Source of the DNA: Sulfurimonas sp.
GTDB taxonomy: Bacteria > Campylobacterota > Campylobacteria > Campylobacterales > Sulfurimonadaceae
Length of the DNA: 64,000 nucleotides
Assembly: GCF_028714975.1 (NCBI RefSeq)
Contig: NZ_JAQTLH010000001.1
Location: 286,153-350,152, forward strand
Reading direction: 5' to 3'
In this document: positions 56,734 through 63,933 of the stretch, in pieces
How the letters are laid out: every line of letters begins with the position of its first letter
Position numbering within the stretch: the stretch's first letter is position 1
The notes under the pieces: generated by a model
Databases searched by the model: none
Told to the model about the DNA's origin: nothing
What the model saw: only the letters and a program-made list of their open reading frames with translations
Translations under genes and position numbers: made by a program

Positions 56734-56770
56734 GGTGTCAAAAAAAAAAAAAAGGGTGTCAGGCACCATT
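56734..56770. repeat. GGTGTCAGGCAC repeat, copy 7 with partial copy
   Basis: A truncated GGGTGTC, a poly-A run, then GGGTGTCAGGCACCATT at 56754. Next come the TGCTTTTTCTTATTTATTAC and GATAACATAATGCAGATTC blocks. Confidence 0.9.
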
Positions 56771-56877
56771 TTATGCTTTTTCTTATTTATTACTTAAACT
56801 ACTTTAGATAACATAATGCAGATTCTCTCAAAACAAATTTCTCTTTCTATTTAATTTCTATTCTTTTTTATTTTTGG

Positions 56878-56883
56878 TATAAT
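56878..56883 (+). promoter_or_regulatory. -10 box of cassette 6 (leaderless)
   Basis: TATAAT, CTCAAC, ATG: six bases. No Shine-Dalgarno. Confidence 0.8.
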
Positions 56884-56889
56884 CTCAAC

Positions 56890-57135
56890 ATGACATTACA
56901 AGAACGAAAAGACAAAGTTGATATAATTGCTAAACAAAGTGAAGTTATAAACAAGAAGTTAATTGTTTATCTCGCTATAGCCGGTGGAAGTTGGATATAT
57001 GGAACGAAAGAAAGTGGTATAATTGGTCTCTTTGCTTTTGTGCTTTTTATGCTCGTTTCAGTCGGTGTTTTTGTAAATTTACTTAAATTAAATAAAATTG
57101 AAAATGAAATAGAGGAGCTTAAAAAAGATGAATGA
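56890..57135 (+). CDS. Cassette 6 first protein, class B small membrane protein
   Basis: 81 aa. QERKDKVDIIAKQSEVINKK start, LAIAGGSWIYG motif, second membrane segment (~46-67), end NKIENEIEELKKDE. The best-preserved class B member. Overlaps the next gene by 8 bp. Confidence 0.78.
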   Translation: MTLQERKDKVDIIAKQSEVINKKLIVYLAIAGGSWIYGTKESGIIGLFAFVLFMLVSVGVFVNLLKLNKIENEIEELKKDE

Positions 57136-57232
57136 TATTATTCCATTACTTTACCCGATTGGTGCTATTGTTGCAGCTATGTTCGCTTATGTAGCCTATA
57201 AAAACCATTGGAAAATAGCAGATTATTTTTAA
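57128..57232 (+). CDS. Cassette 6 second protein, class B HWKI tail
   Basis: 34 aa: MNDIIPLLYPIGAIVAAMFAY to KNHWKIADYF. GAGGAG lies upstream of the ATG. Confidence 0.66.
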   Translation: MNDIIPLLYPIGAIVAAMFAYVAYKNHWKIADYF

Positions 57233-57243
57233 AAGAAAAAAAA

Positions 57244-57280
57244 GGGTGTCAGGCACCATTTTATGTCAGGCACCATTTTA
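57244..57280. repeat. GGTGTCAGGCAC repeat, copies 8 and 9
   Basis: GGGTGTCAGGCACCATT at 57244 and a shortened TGTCAGGCACCATTTTA at 57264, in direct tandem, 20 bp apart. Confidence 0.9.
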
Positions 57281-57312
57281 TGCTTTTTCTTATTTATTAC
57301 TTAAACTACTTT

Positions 57313-57465
57313 ACAAAAAAGGGTGCACTAAAGTATATAGCAGATTCGAATATTGTTGGATATGTATTTGCTGTTATTTTTATATTTGTTTCGATAGCAA
57401 TTGTTGTAACTTATGCAAAAATGAATTTATGGACAAAAAATCTCGAAAGGATGTCTGATGAGTGA
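57313..57465 (+). pseudogene. Remnant of cassette 7 first gene, 3' part
   Basis: The frame is readable from within the repeat, but no promoter or proper start remains. The surviving part has one membrane segment (VGYVFAVIFIFVSIAIVV) and a charged end (TKNLERMSDE). Break is at the repeat block, as in cassette 2. Overlaps the next gene by 8 bp. Confidence 0.6.
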
Positions 57466-57562
57466 AATAGGAATTTTAATAATACCTTTAGGTTTTGTAT
57501 TTGCTACCATTATAGGTTTTTTAGCTGTTAAAAGACATTGGAAAATAGCAGACTACTTTTAA
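57458..57562 (+). CDS. Cassette 7 second protein, class B (orphan)
   Basis: 34 aa: MSEIGILIIPLGFVFATIIG to KRHWKIADYF. AAAGGA upstream. Intact although the partner gene is truncated. Confidence 0.65.
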   Translation: MSEIGILIIPLGFVFATIIGFLAVKRHWKIADYF

Positions 57563-57564
57563 AG

Positions 57565-57610
57565 TTTCTCGTTCCACCTCTCCAGAGGTGTAATGTAGAC
57601 AAATATTAAT
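57565..57610. repeat. Right copy of 46-bp direct repeat bracketing the cassette array
   Basis: Pair of 54305-54350. It begins 3 bp after the last cassette stop. Palindrome CACCTC-TCCA-GAGGTG. Confidence 0.75.
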
Positions 57611-57648
57611 GGATTAATTGGGATAGGCTACTTTTAAAAAAATGGTGT

Positions 57649-57718
57649 TATTGCGAGCGCAGCGCGGCAATCTCTCCCTACTCTCAGACTGCCGCGTCAC
57701 TCTGTTCCTCGCAGTGAC
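57649..57718. repeat. Rightmost GTCATTGCGAG-family repeats
   Basis: ATTGCGAGCGCAGCGCGGCAATCT joined to GGTGT on its left, then a CTGCCGCGTCACTCTGTTCCTCGCAGTGAC variant (split at 57688). Confidence 0.88.
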
Positions 57719-58082
57719 TTTTTCTTTAACATAACGCATATTCTATTCAAATAAATTTCCCACTTCTAATCTTTTTTTACCGAACAATAATATTTTTAGT
57801 TATAATTTCAGGTCTAGTTGGCGGTTATGATTTGTTTGATTGTATTGCGAGGTGGGACAGGGTCAGCCTAAATAATTCATTTGTTTTCTTTTTAAGAGAT
57901 TAATTAATTTAAAATGATATATTAAGTATCATATTGGTTAAATTTATATATACAAAATAAAGATGGAAGTAATAGTAAAATAAATCTAGTTTTAGGGTAG
58001 ATTTAGGGTAGATTACAACTGATAAATAAAATTATAGAATTAGAAACCCTTTTTTTCTGGGGTTTAAAGGAATGAATATAAT
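57719..58082. other. Gene-free spacer with cassette-like promoter relic
   Basis: AACATAACGCATATTCTATTC and AAATAAATTTC at ~57728-57760 match the block upstream of cassettes. A TATAAT at 57801-57806 is followed by TTCAGG and then no ATG or ORF. A GGGACAGGGTCAGCCT motif lies at ~57854. The remaining ~200 bp are A/T-rich and should hold the promoter of the pabA-like gene. No gene is supported. Confidence 0.6.
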
Positions 58083-58652
58083 ATGATTTTAATGATTGAT
58101 AATTATGACAGTTTTACTTATAATATTGTTCAGTATTGTAGAGAATTGGGGGCTGACCTTAAAATTATTAGAAATGATGAGATGAGTGTTGAAGAGATAG
58201 AGGCGTTAAAGCCTGAAAAAATCATAATCTCACCCGGTCCGGCAACTCCTGATGATGCCGGAGTTACTTTAGAAGTGATAAAACATTTCAAAGATAAAGT
58301 ACCTATTTTAGGGATATGTTTGGGGCATCAAAGTATTGCACAAGCGTTTGGCGCAAAAGTTGTTCGAGCTAAAAATATGATGCACGGCAAAACTTCTACT
58401 ATGAAGCGAACAAAAGAGTGCGCGCTGTTTAATGATATCCCAAAAGAGTTTATAGCAACAAGGTATCACTCGTTGATAGTAGATAAAGAGTCTCTTCCTA
58501 ACGCAGTAGAACCAACTGCATTTAGCAGCGATGATGATGAAATAATGGCTTTAAAGATTAAAGACAAAGAGATCTACGGTGTTCAATTTCATCCGGAATC
58601 GATTATGAGTCAGTACGGGCATGAGATGATTGGAAATTTTTTAAAAATATGA
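58083..58652 (+). CDS. pabA: Glutamine amidotransferase component II (PabA/TrpG)
   Basis: 189 aa, class I glutamine amidotransferase. MIDNYDSFTYNIVQY, IISPGPATPDDAG, the nucleophile in GICLGHQSIAQAFG, and the His-Glu pair in YGVQFHPESIMS are all present. It supplies ammonia for aminodeoxychorismate (folate) or anthranilate (tryptophan); sequence alone does not separate these, and no partner synthase is adjacent. It overlaps the next gene by 4 bp. Confidence 0.9.
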   Translation: MILMIDNYDSFTYNIVQYCRELGADLKIIRNDEMSVEEIEALKPEKIIISPGPATPDDAGVTLEVIKHFKDKVPILGICLGHQSIAQAFGAKVVRAKNMMHGKTSTMKRTKECALFNDIPKEFIATRYHSLIVDKESLPNAVEPTAFSSDDDEIMALKIKDKEIYGVQFHPESIMSQYGHEMIGNFLKI

Positions 58653-59842
58653 GTATTAGATACATCTTCTTCTTAATTTTAGGATTAGATGCGCTGACGC
58701 TTATATTTCAGAGCGGTGAATTATCTATATCTTACAGTGAAACATTGCTGCTAAACGGTGATTTTTCATTTTTACAGGCTTTGATAAAATCTTCAATTTT
58801 TATTTTTGGTCAAAATGATTTTGCTCTGCGATTTCCTATGATAGCAATGCATCTATTAAGTGTGATACTGCTGTTTGAAATATCTAAGAATTATCTAAAA
58901 ATTGAGAGAAACAGGCTCTGGTTATTGCTAGTTTTTATCCTTTTACCGGGGGTTATGAGTTCGGCCATTATAGTAAATAGTGCCGGTTTAATCCTATTTG
59001 CTCTGCTCTTATTTGTGTATGTATATGAAAAATATTCTATAAAATCTACTTATTTTTTACTTACTTTTTATATGCTAATAGACGGCAGTTTTGCAATTTT
59101 ATTTATGACGCTTGCTCTGTTTTCTTTATATAAAAAAGAGAGAAATTATTTTCTATTTAATCTGATACTGTTTTTAGCTTCGCTATTTATCTATGGAATC
59201 GATACGCATGGTTCTCCAAAAGGCTATTTTATAGACTCTATCGGAATATATGCTGCTATATTCTCTCCCCTAATATTTATTTATCTTTTTTATGCACTTT
59301 ATAGAAGATTCTTAACAAAAGATTTCGATATGTTATGGTTTATATCAACCGTAGCATTTATTTTTTCACTGTTGCTCTCATTTAGACAACGCATTAATAT
59401 AGAGTATTTTGCACCTTATGTGATACTTGCACTTCCTCTTGTCGCCCAAACTTTTGAACACTCATATATGGTTCGTTTAAATATTTTTAGAAAAAAGTAC
59501 AGATGGGCTTTTATCATCTCTTTATCGTTTTTATTGGTAAATAGTTTGGTCGTATTTTTTAATAAATACCTTTACCAAGTAGTAGAAGCGCCAAAAAAAC
59601 ACTTCTCTTATAAAATGCATATTGCCAAAGAGCTATCTAAAGAGCTTAAAAACAGAGGTATACATTGCGTTGATACCGATACGAAAATGCAAAAAAGATT
59701 AGAATTTTACGGTGTAACCAAATGCAACAATTTTTTACTTAAAGAAAATTCTTTAAATTTTGCAAAACCAAGTGATGTAACAATAAGTTACATAAATAGA
59801 GCTGTTTATAATGCTAATGTTACAAAAATAAACATAAATTAA
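58649..59842 (+). CDS. Polytopic membrane glycosyltransferase-like protein (GT39/ArnT-like)
   Basis: 397 aa with about ten hydrophobic segments. The N-terminal loop has YSETLLLNGDFSFLQALIKS and FGQNDFALRFPMIAMH, which resembles the first periplasmic loop and DDLR-like region of ArnT/PMT-family lipid-linked sugar transferases. A soluble C-terminal part follows (~320-397). Substrate unknown. It is coupled to the upstream amidotransferase by an ATGA overlap, though the two functions are not obviously linked. Confidence 0.68.
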   Translation: MSIRYIFFLILGLDALTLIFQSGELSISYSETLLLNGDFSFLQALIKSSIFIFGQNDFALRFPMIAMHLLSVILLFEISKNYLKIERNRLWLLLVFILLPGVMSSAIIVNSAGLILFALLLFVYVYEKYSIKSTYFLLTFYMLIDGSFAILFMTLALFSLYKKERNYFLFNLILFLASLFIYGIDTHGSPKGYFIDSIGIYAAIFSPLIFIYLFYALYRRFLTKDFDMLWFISTVAFIFSLLLSFRQRINIEYFAPYVILALPLVAQTFEHSYMVRLNIFRKKYRWAFIISLSFLLVNSLVVFFNKYLYQVVEAPKKHFSYKMHIAKELSKELKNRGIHCVDTDTKMQKRLEFYGVTKCNNFLLKENSLNFAKPSDVTISYINRAVYNANVTKININ

Positions 59843-59929
59843 ATTTATGTAATACTTAATTCGTACAAATGCCACTAGATTGGTATACATATGATAATAT
59901 TTTGTAAATATTAAAAACAGGGAGTTGCA

Positions 59930-61264
59930 ATGGCTCAAAAAGCGATTAGAGAATTTGACGCAAAGTCAATTTTGGCTAAGCATTGGGATAAATATTTTCC
60001 AAACTTTACTTATGCATATGAAACGGTTATGGTTCAAAATGGAACAGAACTAACAAATGCTGCAAAAGAAAAAACTTGGTTAAGCAAGAAAACGTTGGTT
60101 GCTAAACCGGATATGTTATTTGGTAAAAGAGGAAAAAACGGTTTAGTTTTATTTAAAGACTCTAAGCCGGGTGATGTATCTTTAGCAAAAGCGTCATCTT
60201 GGATTGATGAAAAATCAAGTTCAAAACAATCGGTTTACTTCTCTTTTGAAGGCGATACACCGCACGGTGAAGCAAAAGTTGATATGCTGACTCACTTTAT
60301 CGTTGAGCCGTTTACTCCACACTCTCAAGAAGAAGAGTACTACATTTCTGCTACATGTGTAGGCGATAACGATGTTCTTTACATGTCGGCTGAGGGCGGT
60401 ATGGAAGTTGAAGAGAATTGGGACAAAGTTATAGAAGTAGCATTTCCAATTACGGCAACGGAAGAAGAGATTGCAGAAAAAATCAAAAAAAGTATTCCAA
60501 AAGATGTAGCCGCAAAAGATAAAGACGCATTCGCAGAGTTTGCAATAGGATTTTTCAAAGCATACAGAGAGTTGAATTTTGCATATCTTGAAATCAATCC
60601 ATTTGTTTTACAAGGCAAAAAAGTTGAACTTTTAGATATGGTTGCTAAACTTGACGATACAGCTGGATTTATGATGAGAGACGAGTGGGGCAGTGTAGAT
60701 TTCCCGACTTCATTCGGTATGGAAGAAAAATCTCCTGAAGTTTTAGCTATCGAAGATGCAGACAGCAAATCAGGTGCGTCGTTAAAACTTACTATCCTTA
60801 AGCCGGAAGCGAGAGTATGGACGATGGTTGCAGGCGGCGGAGCTTCTGTTGTTTATGCGGATACTATTGCTGATTTAGCAGGTATCGAAGATCTTGCCAA
60901 CTATGGTGAGTATTCAGGCGGACCGACTACTAGCGAGACAAAATTTTATGCTGAAACTATTTTAGACCTTATGACAAGAAGTAAAGACGCTAAGGGCAGA
61001 GATAAAGTTTTAATCATTGGTGGAGCTATTGCAAACTTTACGGATGTTGCAAAAACATTTACAGGAATTATTCAAGCTTTTGACAATTATGCTGATAAAA
61101 TGAAAGAAGTCGGTATAAAAATTTATGTTAGACGCGGTGGACCAAACTATGAAAAAGGTCTAAAAGATATTAAAGAGGCTGCTGATAGACTTGGTCTTTA
61201 TATAGAAGTTTACGGACCGGAAACACATGTTACTGACATCGTGCGTATGGCACTAACAAAGTAA
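59930..61264 (+). CDS. aclB: ATP-citrate lyase, small (ATP-grasp) subunit
   Basis: 444 aa. An ATP-grasp/succinyl-CoA synthetase beta-like subunit: AIREFDAKSILAKHWDKYFP, LVAKPDMLFGKRGKNGLV, FAYLEINPFVLQ and the C-terminal GGGASVVYADTI and YGEYSGGPT motifs. With aclA it cleaves citrate to acetyl-CoA and oxaloacetate using ATP, the key step of the reductive TCA cycle in autotrophic Campylobacterota. GGGAG ribosome site; aclA follows after 9 bp. Confidence 0.95.
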   Translation: MAQKAIREFDAKSILAKHWDKYFPNFTYAYETVMVQNGTELTNAAKEKTWLSKKTLVAKPDMLFGKRGKNGLVLFKDSKPGDVSLAKASSWIDEKSSSKQSVYFSFEGDTPHGEAKVDMLTHFIVEPFTPHSQEEEYYISATCVGDNDVLYMSAEGGMEVEENWDKVIEVAFPITATEEEIAEKIKKSIPKDVAAKDKDAFAEFAIGFFKAYRELNFAYLEINPFVLQGKKVELLDMVAKLDDTAGFMMRDEWGSVDFPTSFGMEEKSPEVLAIEDADSKSGASLKLTILKPEARVWTMVAGGGASVVYADTIADLAGIEDLANYGEYSGGPTTSETKFYAETILDLMTRSKDAKGRDKVLIIGGAIANFTDVAKTFTGIIQAFDNYADKMKEVGIKIYVRRGGPNYEKGLKDIKEAADRLGLYIEVYGPETHVTDIVRMALTK

Positions 61265-61273
61265 GGGGAATAT

Positions 61274-63088
61274 ATGTCACAATTATTTACTAGAGACACA
61301 CAAGCAATTTTTTGGAATAACAACACAACGGCTATTCAAAGAATGTTGGATTATGACTATACGATAAAAAGAACTAAACCTTCAGTAGCGGGTATCGTCG
61401 CTCCTACAAGCAATAGCAAATTTGATAAGTTTTTTTATGGTCCGGATGAAATTATGATTCCGTTGTATAAAAATACTGCGGAAGCTAAGGCTGCTCAGCC
61501 ACAAGCTGATGCGCTCTTAAACTTTGCATCTTTTAGAACTGCATATGATGTAACTATGGAAGCATTAGAACTCGGTGGTTTTACTTCTATTATGGTTACC
61601 GCTGAGGGTATCCCTGAGAGATTAGCTAGAAAAATGAACGCAACGGCAAGAGCAAAAAATGTAACTGTAATCGGGCCTGCAACTGTTGGTGCTATTGCTC
61701 CGGGAGCTTTTAAAATTGCAAATATCGGCGGAACGATTGAAAATATTGTTCAGTCTAAACTTCACCGTGCAGGTTCATGCGGTCTTGTAACTCGTTCAGG
61801 CGGTCTATTTAATGAACTATCAAACATAATCGCAATCAATGCTGACGGTATCGCTGAGGGTGTAGCAATCGGTGGAGATAGATTTGTCGGTTCGGTATTT
61901 ATTGACAACTTACTTAGAATGCAAGAAAATCCGGAAGTTAAATATATGTTGCTTCTAGGAGAAGTAGGCGGAACTGAAGAGTACAAAGTTATCGAAGCAG
62001 TAAAAGACGGCAGAATTACTAAGCCGATTATTGCTTGGTGTATCGGTACAATTGCTAAGTATTATGACAGCGGTGTACAATTCGGTCATGCAGGAGCATC
62101 TGCAAACGGCGATATGGAAACGGCTGAAGCTAAAAATAGAGCTATGAAAGAGGTGGGTATCCATGTTCCTGCATCTTTTAATGATTTACCGGAAATAATT
62201 AGTGCTCTTTACCATGAATTACATGCAGAGGGTATAGTTAAAGATATTACTGAACCTGCAATGAATACATGTCCAAAAGTTAGAAAATCTAAAGAGTTTA
62301 TCTGTACGATTTCTGATGATAGAGGCGATGAGGCTACTTATGCAGGTTTTCCAATCTCTTCTCTTGCAACACCTGACACCGGTAAAGGAATCGGTGATGT
62401 TGTTTCACTTTTATGGTTCAAAAAACAGTATCCAAAATGGGCTACGGATTTTATTGAAACTGTAATTAAAACTGTTGCAGACCACGGTCCGGCAGTTTCA
62501 GGTGCTCACAATGCAAAAGTAACGGCAAGAGCCGGCAAAAGCGTTGTTGAGTCACTTGTAACAGGATTACTTACAATCGGTCCGAGATTTGGCGGTGCAA
62601 TTGATGATGCTGCTAAATATTTTAAATATGCAAACGATAACGGTATGAATCCGGCAGAGTTCTTAAATCATATGAAAAAAGAGGGTATTCCAATTCCGGG
62701 AATCGGACATAGAATTAAATCTCTTAAAAACCCTGATTTACGTGTAGAAGGACTTAAGAAGTATGCTGCTAAATGTTTTCCTGCAACACCGCTTCTTGAT
62801 TATGCACTAACTGTTGAGCAGTTAACTACATCTAAAAAAGAGAATCTAATTCTTAATGTTGATGGAACAATCGGTATTTTAATGGTTGATATGTGGAGAG
62901 CACTCGGTTATACGGAAGAAGAGATAAATGAGTTTATATCAAGCGGAACTCTAAATGCATTCTTTATAGTTGGAAGAAGTATAGGATTTATCGGTCATGT
63001 ACTTGATGAAAAAAGACTTGCTATGCCGATGTATAGACATCCGATGGATGATATATTATATGATGTTCAAGTAGCAGAAAAAATATAA
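61274..63088 (+). CDS. aclA: ATP-citrate lyase, large (citrate synthase-like) subunit
   Basis: 604 aa. The CoA-binding/ligase half carries LVTRSGGLFNELSNII and the phosphohistidine loop QFGHAGASANGDMETAEAK (His in GHAGA). The C-terminal citrate-synthase-like half has GPAVSGAHNAKVTARAGK, GPRFGGAIDDAAKYF and PGIGHRIKSLKNPDLRVE. Forms the holoenzyme with AclB. Same operon; ended by a strong hairpin at 63104. Confidence 0.95.
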   Translation: MSQLFTRDTQAIFWNNNTTAIQRMLDYDYTIKRTKPSVAGIVAPTSNSKFDKFFYGPDEIMIPLYKNTAEAKAAQPQADALLNFASFRTAYDVTMEALELGGFTSIMVTAEGIPERLARKMNATARAKNVTVIGPATVGAIAPGAFKIANIGGTIENIVQSKLHRAGSCGLVTRSGGLFNELSNIIAINADGIAEGVAIGGDRFVGSVFIDNLLRMQENPEVKYMLLLGEVGGTEEYKVIEAVKDGRITKPIIAWCIGTIAKYYDSGVQFGHAGASANGDMETAEAKNRAMKEVGIHVPASFNDLPEIISALYHELHAEGIVKDITEPAMNTCPKVRKSKEFICTISDDRGDEATYAGFPISSLATPDTGKGIGDVVSLLWFKKQYPKWATDFIETVIKTVADHGPAVSGAHNAKVTARAGKSVVESLVTGLLTIGPRFGGAIDDAAKYFKYANDNGMNPAEFLNHMKKEGIPIPGIGHRIKSLKNPDLRVEGLKKYAAKCFPATPLLDYALTVEQLTTSKKENLILNVDGTIGILMVDMWRALGYTEEEINEFISSGTLNAFFIVGRSIGFIGHVLDEKRLAMPMYRHPMDDILYDVQVAEKI

Positions 63089-63103
63089 TCTATTTGTTTT
63101 AAA

Positions 63104-63129
63104 TTTCAAGGAGAATTATCTCCTTGAAA
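63104..63129 (+). terminator. Strong hairpin downstream of aclBA
   Basis: Perfect 11-bp stem TTTCAAGGAGA-ATTA-TCTCCTTGAAA 15 bp after the aclA stop, followed by CCTCTTCTATAA. The U-tract is poor; still the likely operon end. Confidence 0.75.
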
Positions 63130-63229
63130 CCTCTTCTATAAACTCTTCATACTACTTTTTATATAAAACATTTTTAACTTTCACTTCTTTTTTGATATAC
63201 TTATTGCAAATATATTTAATTGGACTATT

Positions 63230-63874
63230 ATGAAAAAAGCTTTTACTATGTTGGAACTTGTATTTGTAATCGTTGTAATTGGGATTTTAGCCGCAGTCGT
63301 AATTCCAAGAGTAGGATCAAATAGCTTACAGGAAGCCGCAACTCAAGTCCTATCGCATATTAGATATACACAGCATTTAGCGATGGTTGATGATAAATAT
63401 GATGCAAATGATGCAACATGGTATAGAGAGAAGTGGCAAATACGATTTAGAAGAAATAGCGGCAGTAGTGGATATGTCATTTTTTCTGATTATATAAATA
63501 CGCAAGGAAATGTTAATAATGGAGAGCGTGCAATTGATCCTTTAAGTGGTGAAGGAATAGATGGATTTTTAAACTATAAAAAAGCGGATTTAACAAGAAC
63601 CTATGATATAAAAGGAGATGATACAGGTATCGTTCAAAGCTGTTTTACCGCAGATGGCAGCTTAGTAACATCAAATAGAGGAGTTTTTGCATTTGACCAC
63701 TTAGGACGACCTTATTCCGGTTTAAGTAATGCTAGTTCGGCAACTCAATATTTAATAACTAGCAATTGCGACTTGAGACTTACAGACAATAGTGGAGCAT
63801 CTGTGAGGATTCGTGTTCATCCTGAAACAGGGTATGCTTGTATTATAAATGAAGCAACTGGCGGGTGTATTTAG
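63230..63874 (+). CDS. Type II secretion/type IV pilin-like pseudopilin
   Basis: 214 aa. Classic prepilin N-terminus: short basic leader MKKA then FTMLELVFVIVVIGILAAVVIP, with Glu at position 5 of the mature protein (split residues 5-26). The C-terminal part has four cysteines (SCFTADG, NCDLRL, CIINEATGGC). No other pilus genes are seen. Possibly a minor pseudopilin linked to DNA uptake or secretion. Confidence 0.85.
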   Translation: MKKAFTMLELVFVIVVIGILAAVVIPRVGSNSLQEAATQVLSHIRYTQHLAMVDDKYDANDATWYREKWQIRFRRNSGSSGYVIFSDYINTQGNVNNGERAIDPLSGEGIDGFLNYKKADLTRTYDIKGDDTGIVQSCFTADGSLVTSNRGVFAFDHLGRPYSGLSNASSATQYLITSNCDLRLTDNSGASVRIRVHPETGYACIINEATGGCI

Positions 63875-63927
63875 AAAATCTTTCCAAATCCCCCTAAAAT
63901 TTAAGCCTCTCCTAAGAATCATTTGTC

Positions 63928-63933
63928 TATAAT
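63928..63933 (+). promoter_or_regulatory. -10 box near the right edge
   Basis: TATAAT in a gene-free stretch; the transcript would run out of the window. CCTAAA-GT-TTAGG 20 bp later could form a small hairpin. No gene can be named. Confidence 0.4.

Noticed and set aside
54655..57280. Integron gene-cassette array with attC sites
   Set aside because: No integrase is seen, and the GGTGTCAGGCAC repeats lack the RYYYAAC/GTTRRRY ends and size of attC; each cassette also has its own promoter.
57208..57465. An intact 85-aa first gene in cassette 7
   Set aside because: The frame starts inside the preceding cassette and runs through the repeat; no promoter or ribosome site fits, so it is called a remnant.
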